NCBI RefSeq assembly: GCF_008831285.2
Contig: NC_045141.1
Location: 4,729,224-4,793,223 of the forward strand
Origin: Nymphaea colorata
Lineage: Eukaryota; Streptophyta; Magnoliopsida; Nymphaeales; Nymphaeaceae
Direction of reading: 5' to 3'
Length of the DNA: 64,000 bases
Part shown: in pieces, positions 22,416 through 34,224 of the stretch
Layout: every line of letters begins with the position of its first letter
How positions within the stretch are numbered: the first letter of the stretch is position 1
The notes under the pieces: model-generated
What the model was told of the DNA's origin: nothing
Databases searched by the model: none
The model's input: the letters and a program-made list of their open reading frames with translations, nothing else
Program-made: the position numbers and the translations under genes

Positions 22416-23520
22416 GTGGTGGCTCTCGTCAATAATGTAAAAACATGATGTGCAACTATGTTGCTTGTTTAGTGCAATATAAAAATTATTGCTTTTTATT
22501 AGCTTTTATACATCATTTATTTATTTCTCAGAAGAATCTGATTTTTAATATTTTGAACCGATTCAAAACTAATTAAGTCATTAAAATCACCAGATCGGCC
22601 GACACATCGAAGATACCGATTTACCTCCACTTATCTCTTTCTACCAAACCCATGTGTTTTACAAATTATTGCAAACCCAACTTAGTAACAAAAATAAGTC
22701 GGAATCCATATTTCCTTGGTACAGAGCATATCCTTTTATTAAGGATGGAATGACAGCCTATTTCCGTGGCTAGAACATTTAATTCTGAATCAAAACACAA
22801 GAAAACTATAGACTTCTGAAATGAGTGAATGAAAAAACAGGTTAAAGAGCCGTATCAATACAATTTATCCCACGACAATGAATCATCAACTCGTAGATAG
22901 GGCTGCCTCCCTTCTATTACAAAAGAATCATTCCACTCGTAGCTGATTTTTACAACGTCTCAATCAGACTATGATGGGTAGCTGCCTTGAACGTCTATTG
23001 GTTCAAACCAGGATAGGAAATGGCTGATGTACATCGATTCTACATACTACTAGTCTTTAATTAAGGTGCCAAGTAATGTTATCATCAGGACAATTATCAA
23101 GGTCCTTTTATAGATTCTCTTCCAGAAAAACTCACCTTTTTTTGTTTAATTTAAATTGTTGGAAGACTCAAGTCTACTTCTCTTGAAACGAAAGTGATAT
23201 CGTTCTGATTTCTCCATCGAGTGCCCTGCTTGGCATGGAAGATTACCATGTCTTTTTCATAGCAACCCTTACCTTCACAACATATTTCCAATATCATGTT
23301 CTCTTTTTGTCGGGTTTCTACTCTTCACAACATTTTTCTTTCTTTTTGTAGTAATTTTTCTTTTTTTGCTGATTGGAAGCATACAATGTTGATTCAGATA
23401 CCGGTTCTTATAACATAGCGATCAGACCATGAGGGAGTCTTGAATGTTTGATTGCTCCAAAAATAAGGTACCGAATATCTGGGCGTACGTTGTTTGTATT
23501 AAATATATGGGGACTAGTTT
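22416..23520. other. RLK2 upstream flank, no gene seen
   Basis: 22430-22680 resembles 42320-42520, and 23040-23230 resembles 42530-42660 and 42760-42950; all are upstream of RLK copies. No separate gene is supported. 23440-23560 is echoed by 24190-24260 (GTCTTGAATRTTTGATTG), on the other side of the AT array. Confidence 0.55.
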
Positions 23521-23587
23521 TTGGGCTGCACACGCGGAGTCGAGCTCAAGGTTTCAGCTTGGTCAGGGCCAGCTCAAGTCAGTAAAC

Positions 23588-23806
23588 CTAGGCATCAGGC
23601 CAGGTCACCGTCGGGTACCCGATACCCGGCAAGACTCGGGCCTGGGTTCGGGTCCAAGAAAACGTGACCCGGGCCTGCCCTAGTGGGCCTGATAATGATT
23701 TTTTTTATTAATTTATATATCTTTATAATATTTTATTATCAGTAATTATTTTTGTGTATTTTTTTAAATTATTTTTTTTAATGCAATTGGCCGGGCCGAT
23801 GCCCTG
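23588..23806. mobile_element. Miniature element with GC-rich ends and AT-rich core
   Basis: It begins CTAGGCATCAGGCCAGG and ends GGCCGATGCCCTGG, so the ends are imperfect inverted repeats. It has runs of CCCGGGCCTG at the edges and a T/A core. It is nested inside a GAGCTCGAG-type element (23520-23580 and 23815-23960). The same kind of element is in the RLK5 intron at 46212-46492. Confidence 0.6.
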
Positions 23807-24010
23807 GCTTACAAGTGCGCTCATATATTGTTGGCTCAACCTCAAGTCAAGCTATTACAGGATCAGCTCAAGCTCAAACTTGGTAGACCAAGTTGCTGTT
23901 CATGCTTTACTCGTTTAAGCTTATTTACCGACTCTCCATTTGATCTGATTTCTTTCCTTCATTGCAAGTTTGAAAATTACAAAAAAAAAAAAGATAAGCT
24001 AGATATAATT

Positions 24011-24013
<3 letters not shown>

Positions 24014-24050
<37 letters not shown>
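24014..24050. repeat. (AT)n microsatellite
   Basis: Pure TA repeat of about 36 bp. Confidence 0.95.
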
Positions 24051-24053
<3 letters not shown>

Positions 24054-24266
24054 CCATTCATTTTGCCCAAAGATTGATTTTTTGTTTTCTGATTTGCATC
24101 TAAATCATTTATTCACCAAATTGGCAGATTGTCTATTTGATTCAAAAACTGGTTTTTACTGCAAACGGATCGGACCATCATCTAGGGCAGTCTTGAATAT
24201 TTGATTGTTTCAAAAATAAGATCCGGAACATCAGGCGTACACGAGGAGTCGAGCTTAAGCTCGTTT

Positions 24267-24600
24267 TGTTGGAGATTTTTGGAAGGAAGTCTAGTGCGCC
24301 AAAACGGGAGTACATTTCTGATCAAATTGTCACAATTTTTTTGGAATATCTTTTCTTTTATTGAAAGATTTGTTCCCCATTTTGTTACTGCACAGATCTT
24401 GTTTCTCACCTTCCTTTTTATGTTCTCTTTATATTCTATTTATTGGAGCTGTACCAAACAAGATGCGATTCAGTGAGAATCTGAATCTCTCCCTTCCCAT
24501 AGATGTAGGCACAAATTGCCGAACCACGTGATTCCCGTTTTCGGTCTCTTGATTTCTCCCCTTCGTCCAGCATGCTTTCCTGGTTACAAAGTTTCTAACA
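24267..24600 (+). mobile_element. Copia-type 5' LTR
   Basis: The 334-bp segment starts TGTTGGAG, ends TTTCTAACA and is followed at once by a primer-binding site. TGTTGG...CA ends are usual for plant copia LTRs. No 3' LTR was seen downstream, so the element is truncated. Confidence 0.7.
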
Positions 24601-24612
24601 TGGTATCAAAGC
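24601..24612 (+). promoter_or_regulatory. Retrotransposon primer-binding site
   Basis: TGGTATCAAAGC, one base different from the standard initiator-tRNA-Met complement TGGTATCAGAGC, lies directly after the LTR end. Confidence 0.8.
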
Positions 24613-24645
24613 AGGCATTGTGAATCATTGCTTTCTATAGTCTTC

Positions 24646-25530
24646 ATGGCAGAATCTAATCAAGGCAGCCCCAGAAATGTCAAAAGCAATACAGGAAGCT
24701 GAGACCAAAGCACCAACACATTGAAGATTACCTCTACGCATCTCAATGGCATAAATTATCTAGGCTGGGCAAAGGCTCCTCGTTTGTTCCTCAGCAAGCG
24801 ATCAAAACTTGGATGCATCAACGGCTTCATAAAACATCCTAACAAAGACAATCCTAAGTAAGTGGGAGCCAGAAAACAACATGGTTATGTCGTGGCTCAT
24901 CAACCCCATGGAGCAGCCTATTGCAAATCTATTTCTTTACCAAGCAACAACAAAAGAACTCTGTGACACCTTAAAAGAGCCATATGGGGAGCAAAACAAT
25001 ATGGCTCGTGTATATGAAATTCAAATGGAAATCACTAAACTTATTTTGAGAGATGAGCCAATTCAATTTTATTTTGGTCAGATACGAAGTCTCTATGATG
25101 AACTTTTGCAATACCGACTAGCTACCTCTGAGCCTGATGTTTACAAATGAAAATTTGAAGAAGATAAGATCATCAAAGTTCTTGTTGGTCTATCCAATTA
25201 TTATGAAGCTGTCCGAAGTCAAATTTTGATGGTGTCTCCTCTTCCAACATTTAACAATGTGTGCGAGGCCATAAAAAGAGAGGTAGCTCACAGAAAAGTA
25301 ATGGTGGTGAAGAAACTCCTGAAATGATGGCGTGCTACGTTAACATCGGCAACAGAAAAGGGGATTCCAAACTATCCAATGACAGTTGTAATAGCCAGAG
25401 AACCTGAAGCAAGTTTAAATGCAATCACTGCAAGAAGATTGGGCACATACGTGATAGATGCTAGGAGCCAATTCATCATCCAACTAGAGAAAAATCATTC
25501 TCCAAGCATCCAGATTTTGCCAACATATGT
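24646..25530 (+). pseudogene. Copia retrotransposon gag, decayed and truncated
   Basis: The ATG at 24646 starts MAESNQGSPRN, followed by the gag signature around NGINYLGWAK and, in shifted frames, ATTKELCDTLKEPYGEQNN, VYEIQMEI and KVLVGLSNYYE, the UBN2-type copia gag order. A CCHC zinc knuckle (CNHCKKIGHIRDRC) is readable at 25420-25461. Several stops and frameshifts interrupt it, and protease, integrase and reverse transcriptase are absent. It ends where a 480-bp direct repeat begins. Confidence 0.8.
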
Positions 25531-26015
25531 ACGAACATATAAAATCCGTCTTGGGATGCTCAATGCATAACTTTTTTCCTACAATTTTGTAAAAGCAGAT
25601 CAGGCAGCTTGAAGCCTAGCTCATGTTAAATTAAGGTGAACACTAATTTAGAGAGTTTAATGTTTCCAAAACTTTCTTTAAAAAGAAAGGCTGTTGCATA
25701 TTTTAATTTGGAAGGACATTTTTTGTCTTCCTAGCTTTGTCATGTGGATGCATTTACAGTTATCTGGGACCTGACGCATACGATCTGTTGCCTTAGCATG
25801 TGGAAGAACAATTTGTGATAGAGTGCAGGATCCAACTTCAAGCTAAAACCTAAAGGGAACATCCAAATCAAGGTTTGGACTCAAATTATTATTGTTAATT
25901 AGGTGGCCTCAGTATAATAGGAAAAGTGAATGCTGCAAGATGCCATATAATTGTTGTATGGTTAAAATTTAGAAATTTGTTGGTAAAAGTAAATTGTCGT
26001 CCACCATAAATTTGA
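25530..26015. repeat. 480-bp direct repeat, left copy
   Basis: It matches 27012-27510 in order and orientation, including CTTGGGATGCTCAATGCA, GATCCAACTTCAAGCTAAAACC and CGTCCACCATAAATTTG. The copies differ by point changes and small indels. It abuts the truncated gag. Confidence 0.85.
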
Positions 26016-27011
26016 AGGCTCCCATACCATTTCTTGAAATGAGAGGGTGCATACTAATTCTGAAAGGGATAGAAGATATATATTTTATAATCTCTGGAAG
26101 GATTCCTGTTTGATGACTGAAAATGCAGGATAAATGCAAAATCATAAACGAGAGATGGGACCGTGGTCTCGGTCAGGTACTCGGCCAGATCAAGGAAAAG
26201 TGCTCTCCAATGTGGATATGGTGGTAGAATCCATATGCTTTTATCGAAATGGATTATAGAAAGTGGCCATTGTTATGCGTTCTAGAGAACAGGGGATAAG
26301 GAGAAAGGGGCTTCACATTGCAGTGAGCCGTCTTGCATGGTCTGCAGAGGAATTTTTGGGAGTTGTTTTTAATAAATTTCTCTGTCCAGGCCAGGGAGTT
26401 TGCTTTATCTCAGCACCTACTGCATGGGTGGAGGAACAAAAGCTAAAAAAGACAGTTGCCCATCGTAGAATAGAAGGTATGGGAGCCTTCCAGGGATGGG
26501 GTTTGGAACGAAAGGTTGTTTTGAGGGATGTTCTTTTTTCCCCTATTCCGGTAAATTCTTTGAGATGGTAATCTTTAAAGTTTTCTTTTTCATTGTTTTG
26601 GCTCCCTACTGCCTTCTGCAGGCTACTTGAGGGTTTCCTTACGTTTTTTTGTTTCTTTACGGTAGCTCTATTTATTTTTCCTTTCGTAATAAAAGGGAGG
26701 GGACCCTACACCCCAATAGAGTTTGCATTGGCACGACACTTCTGGAATGATAATTTCTTAGTAACTTCCCTTCAAGTTCAGCTTAATAGTCACTTCTGAA
26801 GTTTCCTTGAAAAAAAGGCATACCCAAATAAGTTGCGAGGAGATTGACCTTCTTTTATGTCCGTCCCAAGTAATGAACAAATCAACTGGAAGTGGGCTCA
26901 TCTACGTGAAAAGAAATAATTACAGACTTAAGAGGATTAATAAATAACCCTGCTTTTTGTGACCCAAAGGTTCAATTATTGTTGTTCATATCATGGTCTC
27001 GCAGTATGTAT
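26016..27011. other. 1-kb segment between direct repeats, possible LINE tail
   Basis: The plus strand has an open frame at 26263-26571 (about 100 codons) with no family that I recognise. It is followed by a T-rich stretch and CGTAATAAAAGGG near 26690, loosely like a LINE 3' end. The assignment is weak. Confidence 0.3.
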
Positions 27012-27510
27012 AATGTATGTATGTACAAAGATATAAAATCCGTCCTGGGATGCTCAATGCAAAAGCAGATCAGGGGGCTTGAAGCTAGCTCACGGTGAAT
27101 TAAGGTGAAAAGTAATTTAGAGAGTTTAATGTTTCCAAAACCTTCTTTAAAATAAAGACTGCTGCATATTTTAATTTGGAAGGGCATTTTTTTGTCTTCC
27201 AACTTTGTCATGTGGACGCACTTACTGTTATCTGGCACCTGACCAATTGACCTGATCATTTACGATCTGTTGCCTTACCATGTGGAAGAACAACTTGTGA
27301 TAGAGTACAGGATCCAACTTCAAGCTAAAACCTAAAGGGAACATCCACATCAAGGTTTGGACTCAAACGATTATTGTTAATTAGGTGGCCTAGTATATAA
27401 ATAGGAAAAGTCAATGCTGCCAGATTGCAGATAATTGTTGTATGGTTAAACTTTAGAAATTTGTTGGCAAAAATCAAATTTCGTCCACCATAAATTTGAC
27501 ATTCTTCTTT
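27012..27510. repeat. 480-bp direct repeat, right copy
   Basis: Partner of 25530-26015. Beyond it, 27511-27796 shows nothing recognisable before the RLK3 intron remnant begins. Confidence 0.85.
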
Positions 27511-27796
27511 AGTACTTATCATTTTAACTAGTTGTTCTTCTTCAGTTTTTGTCCTTTTGTAATTTTACCAAATTCATTTTGAAACTTACACTTCACTTCG
27601 TCATAGGTTAAATATATATGTTTTGCTTCCAGCCTTAAACGCCTTTAACAGCCAATTAAAGTGTTTGATTGGTCATCCCTTTTTAATACTCAAAAGTTGG
27701 AAGAAAAGTGTCAAAAGGTCACATGATCAAAAGATAGGCTCAGGAATAAGGTTCAAGTTTAAATATATTGGTACAAAATTACCAAAGTTTAAATGA

Positions 27797-28259
27797 GTTA
27801 AGATCAATTGAACATCCAATCCTGCCTTTCTCTTGTTCTTTTCTCATATATACATCTAAAAAAAGAATACAAGATTTTGATTTAGAACTGAAGTCCTACC
27901 TATATATATGATATTCAAGCACTCTTAAAAGAATTCAAACATGTATCCAGATTTTTTCTATGAGACACGTGAGATTTGTTGAGACTCATTAATTGTATGG
28001 CGCAGTGATTTCACAACATAAAGGCCTAATAAAACTTATTTTGCTTCTAATTCTCCTGTGACCTATCCCAAGGTTCTCCTAAATGGCTCCTAAATTGAGT
28101 GAATCATTTAATAGTGTCGATTGTTAGCCATTAGGTAGAAAGGTACTTACCAGAACTCAAAGCCTGGCCACATTGACTCATGAAATGGTTCAGGCAATTA
28201 CTGACACTTTGAGAGACACAAAATTTATAAAAAGACAAAAAAAAAGTGATAGTACGTAC
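27797..28259 (-). pseudogene. RLK3 intron remnant
   Basis: It matches the RLK4 intron (about 38440-38760 and 39605-39717): GATCAATTGAACATCCAATCC, CAAGATTTTGATTTAGAACTG, TTTCACAACATAAAGGCC and GGCAATTACTGACACTTTGAGAG. Homology ends near 27797, before the exon 2 acceptor. Confidence 0.8.
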
Positions 28260-30908
28260 CTGGCGCAATGTATCTGGTGGTACCAAGAGTGGCAGTAAGA
28301 GTAGAAGAATTCTGACCAGCTAGAATCTTTGCTATGCCAAAATCGCTGATGTATGCTGTCATGTTCTCATCTAATAGCATATTACTTGGCTGAAATAACA
28401 ATGAACTATAGTCTCCGAGTAACCATGGTGAAGATATTCTAGAGCAGAAGCCACATCAATCATGATATCCAATCTCTGAAAGAGATTCAAGTGATGGCCA
28501 GTTGAATGTAGACAGACTTCTAGGCTTCCAAGGGGCATGTATTGGAGAACTAAAGCCTTGAAATCTCTATTAGAGCAAGCCATGATGACTTGAACGAGAT
28601 TTCGGTGCCTGATTTGGTGCATGACAGTGCACTCAATGTCAAAACTTTTAGATGCTCCCTCAAATAGCAAATTAAGGACCTTAACAGCCACTGTCGTTCC
28701 ATCGGCTAGAATTCCTTTGTACACTGAACCAAAGCTTCCATTCCCAACAAAATTTGCATTACTGAAGTTGCTCGTCACATGCAATAACTCTCTGTAAGAA
28801 ATCACTGAGAGTGTAATTCCTCGTAATCTTTCAATGTCGTCAGGACGCTTTGACAACCCCCTCTTTCTATAGCATGAGATACCAATGAGTGTGCAAACAA
28901 TGACCTCAAGTGTTGAGCCTCCAATTGCGCAAGCGGCAATGACTCTAGCCGCATTGCTCTTACTTTGCCTCTCTGTTTTGTCTAAGCACAATGGCACATG
29001 GAATTTGGGAGCTCCACATAGAGCATAGTTCCCTAGGAACAACTCGGTAGAATGGTTTGCAAACTTTCCACCACTTGGAAGCTCTCCTTCCAATAGACTG
29101 AAGGACAAGTTCAAGATGTGGATGTGTTGAAGTTTCTCCAATGATTTTGGTATTTCACCTGAAAGCTTGTTGTGGGAAAGGTCAATAGCTTCAATGTTTA
29201 CCATGTGATCAAGTTCTTGAGGAATGTAACCATCAAATGTGTTGTGAGAGAGGTTCAAATACTTTAGCATTTGGAGCTTTGATAATAATGAAGGAAGCTC
29301 TCCACTCAGCTTATTTACATAGATATACATGTTGATCATCATGGCAAAATTCCCGAGACCCAGAGGCAGGGGACCAGTGAAAGAGATGTCTTGCAAGTAT
29401 AGTTCCGACAAGTCCTTCAACTCACAAAGGCCAGGTGGTAGTGTTGATGACAAATTGTTTGAGCTCAGATCCAGCCTTTTCAAACTAGTGAGATTGTTTA
29501 TAGAGCTTGAAATTGACCCAATTAGGATGTTGTGTTGAATATAAAAAACATACATGCGGCTGGTAGATTGATAGTGGGATTGGGCCTTCTAATGCATTAT
29601 TGTCAAGAAACAACACCTGTAAGCTGTGCATCTGTCCTACATTTGGTGGAATGAGCCCTTTTATTTTGTTGGAACTCAAACCTAAGGCAATTAACTTGGT
29701 CAAGTTGGCCAGGGCTAATGGGATAGTACCTTCAATGTGATTAGAGTTAAGTTCAAGATTCCACAAGGTGGTTGTCAGGTTTCCAACAGTGGTAGGAAGA
29801 ATGCCGTTCAAAAGGTTTTGTGATAGATCAACTTCCTCTAGCAGTTGACAGTTTGTGAAGGATGTGAGAATGGAGAGCTCACAGTTGCCAGGGACATTGG
29901 TCAACATATTTCCCCAAAGGCAAAGCTGCCTGAGTTGTGACAGACTACCAAATTCTAATGGTATCAGACCACTCAATTTATTGTCTTCTGCAGTAAGACG
30001 TTGAAGTCATGTAGCATTAGAAAGAGAAGCTGGGAGAGGGCCATCAAAATTGTTTTGACCCATATAGAGTCCTTGGAGATTGGGCAGGAAGCAGCCAGCA
30101 TCTTTAGGGAGATGCCCTGTTAGTTGATTGAACTGAAAGCTCAAAGTCAGAAGCACAGATAGGTTAAACAAGCTCTCAGGTAGTGTACCAGTGAGATTGT
30201 TCATTTGCATGCTAAAGGCCATCAAGGGTTAGGCTTCCCAACTCAGGAGGAATGTTCCCCTGTATCTGATTCCCCCCGGTACTAAACAACTCCAGTTTTG
30301 TGAGATTAGCCAAAGCAACTGGAATGGTGCCGGTGAGCCTATTACCTTGAATGTTTAAGAGCTTGAGTTCTGACAAACTGCCTAGAAACTTTGGGATGCT
30401 TCAATAGAATTGGTTATCTCCTGCTGAGAGTATTTGGAGACCTCGACAATGGCTTAATGTTTGTGGGATCAACCCCTCAAAATTGTTTTTTCTTATAGAA
30501 AGATTTTCTAACAGAAGGAGACAACTAAAATCAACGAGAATGTGACCATGGAAACTGTCACTCGAGAGATCAATAACCTGTAAGAAGGAGAGATTGCTGA
30601 TGTATGGGGAGATAGTACCTTCGAGTGCCTTTTCAGAGAGGTTAGAGCAACAACCCTGTGTGAACCATGACCGCATGAAACTCCATTCCACTCACAGAAG
30701 GAGATATTGGAATTCCATTTTGATAACACACTATAAGGGTCTTTAGTGACAAGGATTTGGAAGACAGCAAAGTGAATTGGTCTGTCACGTTGCTCAGAGA
30801 AACAAGGGCTGAGGGCGCCTCCTCTTGGCCGAGAACCATAATCAAGGTGAAGGAGGATAAACACAAAAGAAATGCAAGTGGCTGAGGTGACTGGCCAGTG
30901 GTTGCCAT
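28260..30908 (-). pseudogene. RLK3: LRR receptor-like kinase without exon 2
   Basis: The ATG at 30908 starts MATTGQSPQPLAFLLCLSS with a signal peptide, then the N-cap VTDQFTLLSSKS. Exon 1 ends at 28260 with the family donor (CCAG|GTACG). Downstream to about 27797 the sequence matches the RLK4 intron, but exon 2 is absent. Lesions: frameshifts near 30758 and 30650, a TGA near 30411 (Gly codon in relatives), a break near 30230, a TGA near 30008 (Arg in relatives), a frameshift near 29560 and one in the kinase catalytic loop. The kinase would also lack most of its C-lobe. Compared with RLK2 the linker after the C-cap is different (LDKTERQSKSNAARVIAACA), so it represents another subgroup. Confidence 0.88.
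28371..29555 (-). pseudogene. RLK3 open segment: late LRRs, membrane helix, kinase N-lobe
   Basis: 394 codons are open. LRRs run to about residue 160, then C-cap LGNYALCGAPKFHVPLC (174-190), a membrane helix at about 204-227 (VIAACAIGGSTLEVIVCTLIG), Gly-loop GNGSFGSV (271-278), VAVK Lys292 and Glu308. The catalytic loop starts HC, but the Asp codon reads Tyr (387) and one base is lost, so HCDLKPSN becomes HCYFSQ and the frame runs out. A kinase with this loop could not be active. Confidence 0.85.
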
Positions 30909-32600
30909 GCCTGTCCAATTTTCTATGCAAAACATGCATGAATAGAAGAAGAAGCTAGGTCTTTAATTTATGTATGGATTTACTTCTAGAAAATTTGTGC
31001 ATTTCTTAGAAATTGAAGATGACTCAGGTCTACTGCTTTGGAACATATTGCTTCACAATTCCAAATCCAGCCGCACGACTAATGGTTACATCAACGAGGC
31101 TTTTTCTTGGCCACCCTTATCTTATTTTCATTTACCAGTTTTCCACTCCATTCAGTCCCAAATCAAAGTTGTCAATTTGAACTTTTTTTTTTTAATGATT
31201 CCCAAAGCTTGGGCTTCGACCATGTTCACAAAGATTGGTTTTGCCTTTTAAATGGAGAGGTTTTTCTCAACAATGAGCTTAGAAAAAAGATAAAAATAAT
31301 GGAAAAATATGGTACATTTTTAGAAAAAATTAAAAAAACTTAAAAGTCCGAGAAAAATCAAATAAATGAGAAACTATAAGGCAACATTAAAAATGAGAAT
31401 AATGCAGAAAAACGTGTTTTTTTGCTATGGCATTTTTTTTTCAAAAATGAAACGGCAGTTTTTGTCTTTTTATTAGGCTGACTTATTTTTCACACATTTA
31501 ATGCTTTTTCTTTTGAAAAATGCAACTACTTTGTTGCTTGGTTAGTGCAAATATGGGGATCCATATGACTGGCTGTGTTGAGTACACTGTTTTTAGCGGA
31601 CGGACGATGGAATTTTTCACTCAACCCACCGTTCTTGATACTCAAACTATCTCATCAGATTAGTTGGAAATATTGGCTTGAATCGGCCGCCGATTCCTTC
31701 AAATCTATGCTAAATCAATTGATTTTGTCCACTTGTTATTGTTTTTTATTAATTTTCATAGATTGTCTAATTATGTTTAAAAAAACAAAATTTAATTGTT
31801 AATATTTTTGTGCTGGCTCACAACTACATCATCCAAATCACCAGACTGGAATCAGGCCAACTTCATCAACTCCTTTAAAGAACGGAATATTTCAGCGTCA
31901 CAGTCACACTATTGTGGCTGGCTGTGTTGAATATGAATTGCTATTGATTCAAACTAGGTGGCATTTAATTGAGGAGCTAAAGAATGTTATCTGGATTGTG
32001 TCGGGGGACCCATCGTGTGGCACAAAGCCGAAACTCATACCTAACCCAAACTTGGTCTAGAGCCTGAGTTCGGTGTTTTGGGGTGCAGCGCCACTATGAC
32101 ATCTTTGACTCCTCTTTTCCACTATAAGAGGTTGACACTCCTAACACTCAAATATAAACTGTCCGCCTGCCCATATCACACAGTGGTGTTATAATTATGT
32201 TTCAGAAATTTAGCCTTGTTTTTCTCCAATTCAAATCGATGGAAGACTAAGCCTACTCTCTTGAAAAAAATGCGATATCACTTTCTTATTTCCAGACTTT
32301 GCGTTTTCGGCACGGTATTCCTATCTCCACATCGAATGCCTTAATTGGTGCAATAGATTACAACAACAAGATTTGTCTTACCTTGGCAAACATATTTTCA
32401 ATATCATGCTTTTTTTGCCAGTTTTTCGACTCTAGCTTTTTTTGTTCTTTTTTTTTAATTTTTATTTTTTCTTAATCGAAGTTGGGTATACTGCATATAG
32501 TGGAAGGCTCTGTTGGACATTTAACAGCAGAACTATTCCCACCGATCAGATAATCGATGTTACCAGAATCAGCCTGAAAAGGCTCGAATGGACCGAGACT
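30909..32600. other. RLK3 upstream flank, no gene seen
   Basis: 30960-31460 matches the flanks of RLK1 and RLK5, and 32200-32420 resembles 23130-23300. An A/T-rich repeat spans 31260-31460. Short open frames at 30970-31343 are not conserved in the other flanks. Confidence 0.6.
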
Positions 32601-32651
32601 TCGTTTCCAATAAATGCTTCAGTTCTGTGGTCAACTCAGAAGGACTAGTCC

Positions 32652-33012
32652 TTGGGCTGCACACATGGAGTCATTGCTGGGCTCAAGCTCGACATAAGAT
32701 GGGCAAAAGGTTGACTCGATAGACCAAAATCGTGGCTTGAACTAGACTCAAGCTGTACAAGATCAGCAAAAGGTTAACTCAATAGACCAAATCGTGGCTT
32801 GAGTTTGGCTTGTTTAAGTTCCTGTACCAACTTTTCCTTCAATTTCTTTGTTTTAAATTTGAAAATTAAAAAAAGAAGCTAAATTGAAGAAAATAGAGTC
32901 AAATTTATGTAACTCAAACTCGACTCCTTTATAAACTTGAGTTATCAAATAGAGCGTAACTGAACAAGCTCAAGTCGAGCTTGAGTTAGCTTGACTAATT
33001 GTACAGCCCTAT
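32652..33012. mobile_element. hAT-like miniature element (GAGCTCGAG family), nested in copy C
   Basis: Ends are TTGGGCTGCACACATGG and, inverted, TAGGGCTGTACAATTAG. The interior has the same tandem duplication around CCAAAATCGTGGCTTGA as copy A, so the insertion predates the split of copies A and C. Confidence 0.65.
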
Positions 33013-34224
33013 CTAATCCCAACGAATTTGGGCACTACTCAACTACTCCGGCTCACGATGTTAAGGTTTAGTATGTGCTCACGAATAGCAGTGAAACCAT
33101 GAACAAGTTAAGTTTCAGCTTTTCCTGTTTAAAAAGAATGTTTCTTTTACTCGGCAAGGTGTATGTCCTCGTGGTTTTATGTTAATATAAACGGTGGAGA
33201 CACTTATTTTTTCAAATAAGTTGATGGCAACATTTGAAAATTTATCTAAAGATATGGGGATGAGAAGAAATACAAGATATTTTCACTGTTGATTAAGAGT
33301 AAACTTCTGCTAGTTACTAATAGCTTATCTATAATTATTAAGATGAAAAGACTAAAACAACTTTCTATATAATCAAATCAATTAGCTCATTAATTTCCAT
33401 TATCGGCCACTGTGACAACACCAAATAACATACATACGTGGTTAACTATGTCCCAACAAGTTATGCCTTTTATTAATGCACAAAATAATAAATGATTAAA
33501 ATTGATTATGCTTTTACTTAATTATAGAATTATTAGGCGAGAAAACATGGCCGACCGTACTGTTCGTTTAAAGAGTACTAAGTTTGTATACATTTTAGTT
33601 TATCATGGAACAACTGTGCTGTTTTTATAATAACAAAAAGTTAGGTGTATTTTTGTGAGTTGGCAGATGCTTCCTGGTGGCACTAGGAATTCTTCATTCT
33701 GGATCTCGGACTCGATCTGGTGGGATTTCAACCCAAGTCCCTTTGTTGACCTGACCATCGGCATGAAACATCATTAATTTGGTTTTGCGAATCCAATTTG
33801 ATTAGGTACGTAGATAGATATAATAAGTTCAATTACCACTTGACCTGATTTTGGATCCATTTTTGGTGCAGAAATTTGGAGCAATCAGGTTTAGATTGGT
33901 CATGCTCTTTCATAAGTGAATGAGAATGGGAGTCCAATGTTCCAGTGGGATCCAATAAGGATGTGAAATGATACACATACATATGTTTGTCAGATCTGAA
34001 CTTGTTTTTAAATTATGATAGGAGATAAAGACTCAACCAATTTGTTTTCATAGCAGCTAGTGGAAGGCTAATTCCTACGTTGTTAGACATATAAGGTGAA
34101 GAAAAATGGAACTGCATTATTTTTTATTGGAGGAGAAAGAATCAACCCTGATGAGGACTCATGGTTCTCCCCTTCGATTCTTTTTTTTATCAATTGATTC
34201 TCCATCTCCTGGTTGGTCTTCAAG

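Noticed and set aside
25530-27510. Interpretation of the 480-bp repeats as LTRs
   Set aside because: No TG/CA ends, primer site or polypurine tract could be placed.
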